Assembly (NCBI GenBank): GCA_964019335.1
Contig: OZ025734.1
Location: forward strand, 186,001 to 250,000
Reading direction: 5' to 3'
DNA length: 64,000 nt
Origin: Diplonema japonicum
Taxonomy: Eukaryota > Euglenozoa > Diplonemea > Diplonemida > Diplonemidae
Position numbers and translations under genes: made by a program. Below, piece after piece: positions 1 to 8,492 of this stretch; positions within the stretch are counted from its first letter, which is position 1; each line of letters starts with the position of its first letter. The notes beneath the pieces were generated by a model, which worked only from the letters and a program-made list of their open reading frames with translations, had not been told where the DNA came from and made no database searches.

Positions 1-93
1 ATTTTTATCACTCCAGTCCGTTTTTCTTTGTACACTGGGAGTGCAAGCAATATGTTGCCGAATCTGAATTTAATACCGTAAAAAGGAAAAAGA

Positions 94-150
94 ATTACCG
101 GAAGGAAAAATCATCACACCAGTCGGAGGTGTTTTTTTCCTTCCGGTGAT
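94..150. repeat. 57-bp hairpin element
   Basis: ACCGGAAGGAAAAA at 97-110 is the reverse complement of 134-147. An inner ACACC/GGTGT pair extends the stem, so nearly the whole segment folds back on itself. No coding content. It resembles a miniature inverted-repeat element. Confidence 0.6.
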
Positions 151-402
151 TATCGACCTTTAGTATCTTAATTTTCTTTTTCACTTCCTATCCTTGAAAA
201 CCTGGCTCGAGTTATATAAAATATTAAAAAGAAAAAAAAATTCCCTTATTTTATGCCAGCGTTTACTTTCGAGGCCTCCCCATTTCTTTTTTTTTATTAT
301 TTATTCGAGACACAGAACAGCGTTACTGCGACGGGTGGGGGGGAGTGGGGGGAAAAAATAGAACAAGGGAGAATAAAAAAAAAAAAAAAAAAAAAAAAAG
401 AA

Positions 403-434
403 AACTCGATAAAATTTCAGTGTGCATGGGGGTG
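403..434. repeat. 32-bp repeat, copy 1
   Basis: This segment (AACTCGATAAAATTTCAGTG and the next 12 bases) recurs exactly at 29732-29763. Both copies sit in A-rich intergenic DNA, and the similarity fades on both sides. Its function is unknown. Confidence 0.7.
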
Positions 435-1204
435 CGGAAGTAGAAAAGAAAAAAAAAATTTTTTTTTGCACCAAATCAAACACACACAAAAAAATATTTC
501 AAAAAAAAAAAACTTCTTTTTTTTTCTTGCTCCCCCCCCCTTGCTGTTCCCAAACCATGTCTCTTTCTCTTTCAATCTTTTTTTTTTTTTTGTATCCTCC
601 CTTTTTTTTTTTTTTTTTTTCTTGTCCAGAAGAGACGTGGGCTTGGGTTTGCTTTTTTCGGGGGGTAAAAAGAAAAAAGTGGGGGTATAAACATCAAAAA
701 GAAAAAAAAAGAAGAAGAAGTAGAAGAAGAAGAGCGCCTTGGTGGAGTGGGCCCAAAGAAACCCTGCCACAAAGGCAAAGAACAGGGAAATGTTGCCTAT
801 CGAGCGATCGAGAGAAAATCGTCAGCAGGGGAAGGAACATGAGGGGGAGTAAAGGGAAGAGAGGTAAAAAAAAAAATAATAAAAATAATAAAAATAAAAC
901 AATAAGAGAGAGAGAGAGAGAGACTCTTTAAGAAAAAGAAGCCTGCTTCCCTCAATGAAATAAAATAACAATTTTTTTTTTTTTCTTTTTTGCAGTGAGC
1001 ATTAGTCTCCTCCTAGATGATGCAAATTGCTTTTATATAACCCCAGTCAGATTTTCAAACTGTGGAACAGTTAGATTTCAGAAGAAAAACAGGTGCAGGA
1101 ATGAAAACTACTTTATGAGTGAGTATAAAGTACTTTATCACCGCACAGCAAAGGGTTCGTGAGTGTTTACCGCATCCCCACACTTTCGAATCTGGCTGAC
1201 GTTA

Positions 1205-1375
1205 AATAAAAACAAACGGATTTAGTGAAAATAGATCCGATTGTCACTTGTGGTGGCATGCTTAATTCGTTGATGTTACTTCACTCGCTTCGCTCGTGAA
1301 GTCATATACCCACTCGTTAAACCATTGCCCCCACGCGTGAAAAGCATACAATCTTATTTTCACTAAATAAAATAG
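1205..1375. mobile_element. MITE-like element with terminal and central inverted repeats
   Basis: TTTAGTGAAAATAGAT at 1221-1236 is matched in inverted orientation by 1351-1367 (one extra base). At the centre is a hairpin with arms ACTTCAC (1278-1284) and GTGAAGT (1296-1302) around TCGCTTCGCTC. There is no ORF. Its size and structure fit a small non-autonomous DNA element; I could not define a target-site duplication. Confidence 0.5.
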
Positions 1376-1680
1376 TTATTTTTTTTTTCTTTTTTTATTC
1401 TTTTTTTTTTTTTTTTTTTTTTTTTTTTCCCCCGGAGAATTTTTTCCCACGTAGGGTTCTTTTTCTTCTTCTTTCCACTTCAGTCTTTTTTTTTTTTTTT
1501 TTTTTTTTTCTTTTTTTTTTTTAAATTCGGTTCACTACAAGGGTCGGGAGGGATTAAAAGCCTTAGTAAAGTTTGAGCTGAAGAAAGCAAATTGAACAAA
1601 AGTTGCCTCGACCCCTTTTCATCCCTCCCTACTTTTTCTTTCCGTCACATAGATAATATAGAGGAACCTGACCCTTATTA

Positions 1681-1782
1681 GTCCGTGCCCAAGTTAGAAA
1701 CCTGGAGGAGTTTATAAACTCGTAGGCACGTGTCACTGTTCCCCTTTATTGATAGACAAGTCAAAGACTCGTTCCTGCAAAA
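1681..1782 (-). repeat. ~100-bp dispersed repeat, copy 1
   Basis: The segment aligns by eye along its length to 38941-39038, at roughly three-quarters identity. It runs from a GTCCGTGCC-like end to AAAGACTCGTTCCTGCAAAA, next to an A/T homopolymer. In the second copy it lies just upstream of the cysteine-rich protein start codon. It may be a mobile-element end or a shared promoter/leader. Confidence 0.55.
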
Positions 1783-2093
1783 GTTTTTCGTTCTTTTTTT
1801 TTTTTTCCTTCCTTTTTTTTTTTCTCGTTCTGTATACTTCCCCCCCCCTAAAATCAGCAAAAAAAAAAAGAACTATTTATTTATTTTTAGAAAAAAAAGA
1901 AAAAAAAAAAAAAAAGGAAAGTAAGGATTAGTATTTCCTGCCTTTCAACCAAAACCAAAGAAAAATGAAATATAAAAAAATAAAAAATAAAACTGAGGGG
2001 GCGGGCAGGGGGGGGTGGTGAAGAGAGGTTTTTTTTGTGTGTCTTTTTTTATTTTTTGTTTTTTTTTTTTTTTTTTTAGTAGAATCAGTTTCG

Positions 2094-2131
<38 letters not shown>

Positions 2132-2278
2132 TTTTTAAAAAAAAAAGTTTTTTCGGTTTAAGTGGGATGGGGGGGGGGGGAAACAAAAGAATTTAAAAGA
2201 GAAAAAAAAAATAACTGATAGAGTAAAAAAAAAAAAAAAAAAAAAATTGCACCCCCTCCTCCCCCCTTCCCCCTCCTT

Positions 2279-3397
2279 TCACACAACCTGTCCTAATCCA
2301 ATTCTCAAATGATGCCGCGCGTTATAATGCGCGAAGCCTGTTGGCTGGGCACGGCACGGCACAGAAGGGGTGAATGCTTTGAATGAAATCGGGGATGGTG
2401 CGCCACGATGAGGCGGTGGCACGGAAATCGGTTGGAAAAGATTGCTCTCTTCCTCCTCTTCGTCATCCTCACACCCGTCAAAAAACTCGCAAAAATCAGT
2501 GGGAGAAGCCACGACAAGTTCCTCGTCAGACGAACAACTACTGGTGTCGCTGTCCCGGTCGCTGGTGAAATGGTTTCTTCTGTCCGTCAAAATTTTTTCC
2601 AGATCTCTCTCGGCAGGGCTGTCACCGCCATTCTCCAACCATCCAAAAACAGTGGAGTGATCAGGAATATTCATCCTGCTGTAATCCAGCAATTTTTCCA
2701 CCAACAAGTTCAAATCCTGTTTGATTTTCACATTTTGCTTCGAAGCCGCTAGACATGACACGGCACTAACCCCATACAAAAGCTGCCCCACTTCCACATT
2801 ACCGTTTTCAAGGTGCTTCTCAACCGATGCCAAACCTTTGTGAAAACCTTTTTTGTTGCTCAAAAAGGTTGTTCTAAGGAGCGTTGTTTCAAAGTTCGAC
2901 CCACCCCCAACGCCTATGCTTTTGTGCTTTTTCACCAATGCTTGAAGAGACACATGGGAGGGTGAGTAACAAGGTTTTGCGGCAAGCGCTCTTGTGAAGT
3001 GATAGCTTGCTTTTAAATCTTGGTTCAAGTTATCATAAACCATTCCAAGAAGGTGGTGGGTTGCACCGTGAGTTGGGTGGATGTGAAGTGCTGCCTCGTA
3101 GCACGCCAGCGAACTTTCGGTGTCGCCGAGTTCTCTTTGCACGTTGCCCAGGCCCAGCAGCAGGTCCCTTTTCAATCTCTCTTGCTTAACCCCTGCGAGC
3201 ATTCGCTCGTAGAAGTCGACCGCCCTCTCCAAACCCTCGCCTTCCTTTCCCCCCCACACGAGCTTCCATACCAAGCCCGTCACGTTTCTTGCGTCCGCGA
3301 ACTTCGGGCACTCCTGGATGAGCTTTTCACACGCCGACAGGATCTCATCCTCGCTACCGGTTGCCTTGCAGGTTTTTAAAAGCTTTGAAGGCTTCAT
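2279..3397 (-). CDS. TPR-repeat protein
   Basis: A 372-residue protein with tetratricopeptide-type helical repeats in its first half. Residues about 95-150 contain two back-to-back TPR motifs (LGNVQRELGDTESSLACYEAAL, then LLGMVYDNLNQDLKASYHFT). The C-terminal third is acidic and Ser/Asp/Glu-rich and probably disordered, ending in a Pro/Arg-rich tail. TPRs normally bind partner proteins; no partner or enzyme domain is visible. The start ATG at 3397 follows T-rich then A-rich leader sequence, and the stop is followed by a G-rich stretch and a T-run on the coding strand. It is the last gene of the minus-strand array in this window. The TPR assignment is sound; the biological role is unknown. Confidence 0.75.
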   Translation of the reverse strand: MKPSKLLKTCKATGSEDEILSACEKLIQECPKFADARNVTGLVWKLVWGGKEGEGLERAVDFYERMLAGVKQERLKRDLLLGLGNVQRELGDTESSLACYEAALHIHPTHGATHHLLGMVYDNLNQDLKASYHFTRALAAKPCYSPSHVSLQALVKKHKSIGVGGGSNFETTLLRTTFLSNKKGFHKGLASVEKHLENGNVEVGQLLYGVSAVSCLAASKQNVKIKQDLNLLVEKLLDYSRMNIPDHSTVFGWLENGGDSPAERDLEKILTDRRNHFTSDRDSDTSSCSSDEELVVASPTDFCEFFDGCEDDEEEEESNLFQPISVPPPHRGAPSPISFKAFTPSVPCRAQPTGFAHYNARHHLRIGLGQVV

Positions 3398-3426
3398 AAA
3401 AAAAATCTTTTTTTTTTTGTGTACTG

Positions 3427-3458
<32 letters not shown>

Positions 3459-3563
3459 CGGCAAAGCTGCCCTCGAAAAAAAAAAATAATGAATAAAAAA
3501 TATGGTACAACTTTTTTTTTTTTTTTTCCTTTTTTTTTTTTCAAAAACTTTTTTTTCCCCCCT

Positions 3564-5570
3564 TCACGAGACCAGCCATGAACCGATGCACGTGGAGTCC
3601 ACGAACATGGCAAGCGTGCCGCACCCAACCACCTTTATGTCCTTTACGAACGTGTTGGTTCCACTGCTGTTGTTGCTGTTGTGGTCGTCACGGCAGACCG
3701 TCTGTGCAAGGGTCCGCACAGAGTTGGAGGGCAGCGTCACATTGACTCTTTGCAACGCGGTTTCCTTAACCTGCTTCCTTCGCAGCTTGTCCTTCAGGAC
3801 ACGAGTGGTGATGACGTCCGCCGATTCCTCCGCTCGGGAGAGCTCCTCTTTCAATTCAAGCACCTCTGCCCCCAACCCGTTTTCGGGAAGGACCACCTCG
3901 AATCTATAAGTGAACCCTTCCGTGAGCGGGGACATCAGAGGGCTTTTTACAACAGCACGAAGACGACGATGCTCGTGGGTGGGGCGGAAAAACCGCTCTG
4001 GGATGCCCGGGGTTGTTTTTCGGACGACCACCCTTCCAACCCACCCGAAGGACGTCTCACATTTTTGCTTTGAAAACACATGCAGCGACACAAGCCCGTC
4101 CTTAACAGGCATGGTGTGCACAGACACCTTTGTCTCGGAAAGGTATTGAAGCAGAATTGACCCGGACCCCGATATCGGCCGGTATTCTTCATATGAACAT
4201 AATATTTCGGTTTCCGGCTCGACCCTCAAGAAAAATTCAGAATCGGTGACAGGGTGCTCTAAGGGCTTCACCGCCGACACATCTTTAAGGAATGTCATCG
4301 GGTACAGAAGTGGGTCTGACGAAAACTTTGCTTGATGTTGTATATTCTGAAGAGACAGATGTTTGCGAACCCTAACGTGCCGTGAGTCTTGAAAGCCGCA
4401 ACAGAACACGAATGTGAAGAGAGTTTTCTCCCGTTTCTGCAAGCACCCGGATCCAAGTGCAACAAGGGTCTCCTTCAGTAACGTTTCCCTGTTTTTCTGC
4501 GACAGCGATAAATCATACAACGCCTTGTAAGGGCTCACCGGTCCATCCTTCACCAGCGTTTCCCCTTGCAAGATCACGGTTTCCCCCATTGTCAACCCGT
4601 AGATATCCTTCTCCGTGTTCCGCTCCCTTGCGATTAACGATAAACCCCTGTAATATCTTACAGGCGGGACGGCAGGGCGCGACGAGTAGAATGCGGTAAT
4701 CTCCGAGATCTTCTCTATTAGTTCGGAGCAAGACCGTGCTTCTGCGTCCGTCTTGTCCAATACCTTGGAAAGTGTGTCGCGTTCCTTCTTGTGCGCGGCC
4801 TTAACCTCAGACAGCTTCTGGAGAAATACCGCTTCGTGTTCCCGTATTTCAAGGCTTTTCTTCCGTTTGTTCTTAGCCATCGCTGTTGATTCTTCTTGGT
4901 GGGATAGTGTGAGCTCGGAGATGGCTGCTTCGTGAGTTGCCTTCAAAGCTTCTTCTTCTTCTCTGCCGTTTTTTAGAAGAGCGTGTTGTGTTTTGAGTCG
5001 GTTGGTGGCCTCCGCCGCTGTTAGAAGATCCTTTGTGTGCGCGTCTTGTGTTCTGTACTCTGAAAAGATTTCCTGCGCGAAGGCAGTGGGGTTGGATCGT
5101 ATTTTATTTATTTTCGCGGCGAAGTCGAGTTCTGTCTTTGAGTGCTGGTCAGATGGTGCTTTGATGTGAGGTTTTGCAGAATTGCTTTTTACAGAGATCT
5201 GCGCAGGCCGTGCCATTACCTCTGGGGGACTGTTGGAAGAACTCTTGCAGACTTCTGGGCGGGTGCTCTGTTCGCACGTCATTGGTCGTTGCAAGGCGGG
5301 CAGCTTCTTCACCGCTACCACTTGCACATACATTGGCGGTGCTGAAACAGGTCTCACGACCTGCCCTATATCCATCTTGGGCATCGCGGCTCTGCTGCTC
5401 CCTGGTCTTTCCACGCCAGTGGACGCTTCCCGTATCATCGTCTCGTACCTGTTGCTCCGCCGCCTCACAGGGTTCATGATCTTTGTGATCCAACTGTTGT
5501 CCAAGCTTGCTTCGATCAGACCCGGTGAGCACACCCGTGGCCGCGTTGCCTCCTCCCGGTCTGGTGGCAT
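3564..5570 (-). CDS. CAP/SCP-like domain protein with coiled-coil insertion
   Basis: I choose the ATG at 5570 (MPPDREEATR), giving 668 residues; the open frame extends upstream only through a poly(A) leader. The N-terminal 150 residues look disordered. About residues 150-175 (ELDFAAKINKIRSNPTAFAQ) resemble the first helix of CAP/YkwD-type domains. A Lys/Glu-rich coiled coil follows (roughly 185-290). A segment beginning SPYKALYDLSLSQKNRE resembles the later CAP region, but the usual His/Glu site residues are not evident. The C-terminal half is beta-rich, with GWVGRVVVRK and GFTYRFEVVLP segments. No signal peptide or membrane segment is seen. The CAP call rests on motif resemblance only. Confidence 0.5.
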   Translation of the reverse strand: MPPDREEATRPRVCSPGLIEASLDNSWITKIMNPVRRRSNRYETMIREASTGVERPGSSRAAMPKMDIGQVVRPVSAPPMYVQVVAVKKLPALQRPMTCEQSTRPEVCKSSSNSPPEVMARPAQISVKSNSAKPHIKAPSDQHSKTELDFAAKINKIRSNPTAFAQEIFSEYRTQDAHTKDLLTAAEATNRLKTQHALLKNGREEEEALKATHEAAISELTLSHQEESTAMAKNKRKKSLEIREHEAVFLQKLSEVKAAHKKERDTLSKVLDKTDAEARSCSELIEKISEITAFYSSRPAVPPVRYYRGLSLIARERNTEKDIYGLTMGETVILQGETLVKDGPVSPYKALYDLSLSQKNRETLLKETLVALGSGCLQKREKTLFTFVFCCGFQDSRHVRVRKHLSLQNIQHQAKFSSDPLLYPMTFLKDVSAVKPLEHPVTDSEFFLRVEPETEILCSYEEYRPISGSGSILLQYLSETKVSVHTMPVKDGLVSLHVFSKQKCETSFGWVGRVVVRKTTPGIPERFFRPTHEHRRLRAVVKSPLMSPLTEGFTYRFEVVLPENGLGAEVLELKEELSRAEESADVITTRVLKDKLRRKQVKETALQRVNVTLPSNSVRTLAQTVCRDDHNSNNSSGTNTFVKDIKVVGCGTLAMFVDSTCIGSWLVS

Positions 5571-5571
5571 G

Positions 5572-5602
<31 letters not shown>

Positions 5603-5738
5603 CACTGGTGGTGTAGCCTTTTTCTTTGCCACGGCTTACCAAGGAACACGTTGCCTCGAGACACGTGCTCCCACGGGCACCGAGGAATGACGTAATTACA
5701 ACCAGATAATGCAACAAATGCTAAAAACCGACTCCCGC

Positions 5739-5769
5739 AAGAAGAAGAAGAAGAAGAAGAAGAAGAAGC
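5739..5769. repeat. (AAG)n microsatellite
   Basis: About ten AAG units, just downstream of the PUB-WD40-PFU-UBA stop codon and about 170 bp upstream of the next start codon on the minus strand. Confidence 0.9.
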
Positions 5770-5782
5770 AGAAAGATACCAA

Positions 5783-7570
5783 TCACCCCACAAGTTTGTT
5801 AATAGCGTGCTCAACACTCTCCCACCCTGCCTCGTCAAGGGCCTGACGTGCTTGGGCCTCGGAGAAGCCCAGTTCCATGACCTTGTTCGCCATAAAGGTT
5901 TTTTCTGCAGAGGAACGCTCGTTTTGAGCCTGCGGTGCAGGGGTGCCCTGCGCCTGCGCGATGAAATCAGCGATGGTACCCAGCTCGTCACTGGGGATGC
6001 TGTGCTGTGCAGCGAATCGGCGTGCGACATCTGCAGGGACCTCGCCGGGGTTCCAGGAGATGGTCAGACTCCGTCCGTCAGCAACTTCAACAGGGAAGTT
6101 GAAAGCATACGTCCCACCACCACCGCCACTGCTACTACCGGTGGTACCCTGCGCTTGATGCACAAAGCTCACAATATCAGGCACCTCATGTTGTGGGATG
6201 CGGTGCTCAGCGGCGAAGCGTGCTGCCACATCCTCTGGTTTTTCACCCGACACCCATGCTATCGTGAGCCGCCTTCCGTCGGCGACTTCTACCGGGAACT
6301 CAAACCCACTGGAAACGGGTGCTGAATGCGGTGGAACGACCTTCTCCATTCTTGCCGGCCCGCCTTCCCCTTGCTCGGAAGGGTCCAACGTCCACACGAT
6401 GCCAGCACCGTTCTCAAGCCCGACAAAGAGCTTTCCAGACGAGGCTTCGACAGCGAGGCTGGTGATGCCAGACGGGTGCGCGAGGCTGTTGAGTGTGTTG
6501 CCCTCCAAATCCAATATGTAAAGAGACCCGTCTGAACCGCCAGTGAAGATCATACGCCCCCAGACTGCCAGACCGCGGAGATGAGACCCGCAGACTTTGA
6601 CCGTTTTTATGATGCCCCCCGTGGCGGCGTGGCATGTAAGGTAGCCTTCAAACCCGCAGGAGACGAAGCCGGCGTTTAAAGGATTCGGTGAAGACAGCTT
6701 TGCAAGGCATCTCTGCGGGTGGTCCATCGCTGTCGTGTTGAGGCATGCCTGGGTTGTGGTGGACCAGATTTTGACGGTTTTGTCGTCTGAGGTTGTCGCC
6801 ACCACACCATCGTCCAAGTACAGACCTGCATTCACAGCCTGCGTGTGGCCTTCGAAGACAGCAACGCAAGTCGTGCAACCGGCTTCCCATAACCTCGCTG
6901 TCGTGTCCCAGCTACAGGTCAGCACTGTACCACCCGGTAGGCCCACCACGCTGCTTACGACCTGGCTGTTGGTTCGTCCGGTTTTTCCGTGGGATTGGAT
7001 TTTCACTCCTACCGTGCTTCCATTCCATTGTACCGCCCCGTCCCTACCTGACGAGAGAAGGGTTCCCGATGGTGTTGCTGTCACAGACATGACACCAGAG
7101 GTACCTTTCACGGTCTCGTGGCCCATAAGAATGGTGTCGTCTCCGTTGTTGGCATGGACCCTGATTGTGTTGTCCGAGTCTCCTGAGACGGGTGTGCCGT
7201 CCAGCCACGTCACGCAGTTGATCTTCCCTGTTGTCGGTTTGATCTCCTTCATGAAGAGGTAGCCGTTGTTCGGGGTTCGTTCCAGCATTTTCAACGCCTT
7301 CGCGGCTTGCGGGCTGGGGTCGAAAATCCTCACAACGAGGACGGTGTCCTCGCGGGTGAAGCCGCATGCTTTCAGGATGTCCTCGCCGCCCTTTACATCT
7401 ACAACGGCCTGCTTGATCTTAGCGTTCGTGGTTTTCACAGACCGGTACACCTCACTGTAAGGGTCTTTGAGGAGGTTTCCCAAAAGCTTTTTGAGTATGC
7501 CCGTGCAGAGTGCGATGTCTTCCTCTGTGTTAGAGGTATGAAGGGTGGAAACAGCGGTTTGGAGGTCCAT
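5783..7570 (-). CDS. PUB-WD40-PFU-PFU-UBA protein (PLAA/Doa1-like p97 cofactor)
   Basis: 595 residues. Order of domains: a PUB/PUG-type domain at about 20-95 (LKKLLGNLLKDP, YRSVKTTNAKI, LKACGF); a WD40 propeller at about 110-390, with GH-to-WD spacing visible (LTCSWDTTARLWE, VATTSDDKTVKIWS); two tandem PFU-like modules at about 412-470 and 482-540, each with FPVEVADGR, an IPxxE helix and an AQAQG end; and a UBA domain at about 555-595 (VMELGFSEAQARQALDEAGW). PUB domains bind p97/Cdc48, while PFU and UBA domains bind ubiquitin. A cytosolic role delivering ubiquitinated clients to p97 is therefore inferred. Classical Doa1/PLAA is WD40-PFU-PUL; here a PUB domain at the front and a UBA domain at the end replace PUL. 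Only 64 bp separate this start from the PIG-L stop upstream. Confidence 0.85.
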   Translation of the reverse strand: MDLQTAVSTLHTSNTEEDIALCTGILKKLLGNLLKDPYSEVYRSVKTTNAKIKQAVVDVKGGEDILKACGFTREDTVLVVRIFDPSPQAAKALKMLERTPNNGYLFMKEIKPTTGKINCVTWLDGTPVSGDSDNTIRVHANNGDDTILMGHETVKGTSGVMSVTATPSGTLLSSGRDGAVQWNGSTVGVKIQSHGKTGRTNSQVVSSVVGLPGGTVLTCSWDTTARLWEAGCTTCVAVFEGHTQAVNAGLYLDDGVVATTSDDKTVKIWSTTTQACLNTTAMDHPQRCLAKLSSPNPLNAGFVSCGFEGYLTCHAATGGIIKTVKVCGSHLRGLAVWGRMIFTGGSDGSLYILDLEGNTLNSLAHPSGITSLAVEASSGKLFVGLENGAGIVWTLDPSEQGEGGPARMEKVVPPHSAPVSSGFEFPVEVADGRRLTIAWVSGEKPEDVAARFAAEHRIPQHEVPDIVSFVHQAQGTTGSSSGGGGGTYAFNFPVEVADGRSLTISWNPGEVPADVARRFAAQHSIPSDELGTIADFIAQAQGTPAPQAQNERSSAEKTFMANKVMELGFSEAQARQALDEAGWESVEHAINKLVG

Positions 7571-7634
7571 TTCCTTGGGGAAACGTTAATGTACATATAT
7601 TTCTTTTAAAAAAAAAAAATAAAAAAAAAAAAAT

Positions 7635-8339
7635 TCAAAAAACAAGCAAGTCCACCGCGAAGGAGTATCTCGAAAAGGCGATGAATAACCACCGGTACCA
7701 CACCATTTGCGACCAGTGGCACAGCATGGACCTCCAACATGAGGCAGGTGTCGGGGCTGTGAGCGTAATGTCCCCCCCAAGAGAGACACTCCCCGTTAGG
7801 CAAGAGGTGAACTTCAGATACAAAGGGACCGTGAGCACCTGGAAAAGAGTCTTCACACTCTTCGTAGATTTCAGGGCGGAACACGCATGGGAGACTGCAA
7901 TATGGTTAGGGTGGCTTGAAACACCATAGGGGTCGAACGTTAGAATATGCGAAGGGTGGGGGATGTTCCTTTTGATCGTCTCGGCTAGAGCTTCAACAGG
8001 CCATTCCTCTTGCAGCCCGTCCTTGAACCTTGGGTCGCTTATCACAGTGACGTCGTTGTGGTGGATCCCGAATATCTTTGCGCTCTCGCTGAGCTCCTTC
8101 ACCCTCGTCTCGCCCAGCCCAGCTGCGTTCCCGTTGCACACACACACTATCCTGATCTTCTTGTACCATTCCCTCATGCTCTCCAGCGCTGGCGCCATGA
8201 ACATTCCTTCGTCGTCCGGATGTGCGATCACCACTACTAGCTCGTCACCCCCCACACGGGGGTCCTTCACCTTTGTTCTATTCTTACCCAGCCATACGAG
8301 TATCGATACAAGCAACGCGATAAAGGTGAAGAGATACAT
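7635..8339 (-). CDS. PIGL: N-acetylglucosaminyl-phosphatidylinositol de-N-acetylase
   Basis: 234 residues, the usual length of eukaryotic PIG-L. One N-terminal hydrophobic segment (residues 3-17) anchors it to the ER membrane. The catalytic AHPDDE motif lies at 39-44 and the second zinc-binding element SSHPNH in mid-protein. The C-terminal pattern (SMLCHWSQMVWYRWLFIAFSRY) is typical of the family. The enzyme removes the acetyl group from GlcNAc-PI, step two of GPI-anchor synthesis. The coding strand has a T-run directly after the stop codon. The start ATG at 8339 fits the membrane anchor. The gene looks intact and intronless. Confidence 0.93.
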   Translation of the reverse strand: MYLFTFIALLVSILVWLGKNRTKVKDPRVGGDELVVVIAHPDDEGMFMAPALESMREWYKKIRIVCVCNGNAAGLGETRVKELSESAKIFGIHHNDVTVISDPRFKDGLQEEWPVEALAETIKRNIPHPSHILTFDPYGVSSHPNHIAVSHACSALKSTKSVKTLFQVLTVPLYLKFTSCLTGSVSLGGDITLTAPTPASCWRSMLCHWSQMVWYRWLFIAFSRYSFAVDLLVF

Positions 8340-8492
8340 AACAGGTGGGGGTGGACCCTTTTTTTTTTTTTTTTTTTTTTCAGACCAAAAAAAAAAAAAA
8401 AAAAAAAAAAAACTATGGAAAAAAAATTAAGGGGGAAATTAAAGGGGTAGGGGGGGATGTTTTCTTTTTTTTTTTCCTCTAGCAAAAATGTT

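Larger units (their letters stand above)
1..2278. other. gene-free flank rich in homopolymers
   Basis: I see no credible gene here. The open frames are low-complexity Lys/Phe translations of A and T runs. The stretch holds two hairpin or MITE-like elements, an (AG)n run at 905-923, and two segments repeated elsewhere in the window, all listed separately. The T-run at about 2222-2246, read on the minus strand, lies just downstream of the TPR gene's stop codon. Confidence 0.7.

Noticed and set aside
253-931. Several overlapping open frames with Lys and Phe runs
   Set aside because: They are translations of A and T homopolymers with no domain-like sequence.
1681-1782. Possible spliced-leader or snRNA gene
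   Set aside because: No Sm-type site, splice donor in a leader position or tandem array could be seen.
5571-5717. N-terminal Lys-rich extension of the CAP-like protein (and similar extensions at 9855-10157 and 12014-12238)
   Set aside because: The extension crosses the poly(A) leader; the internal ATG right after the run begins normal protein sequence.
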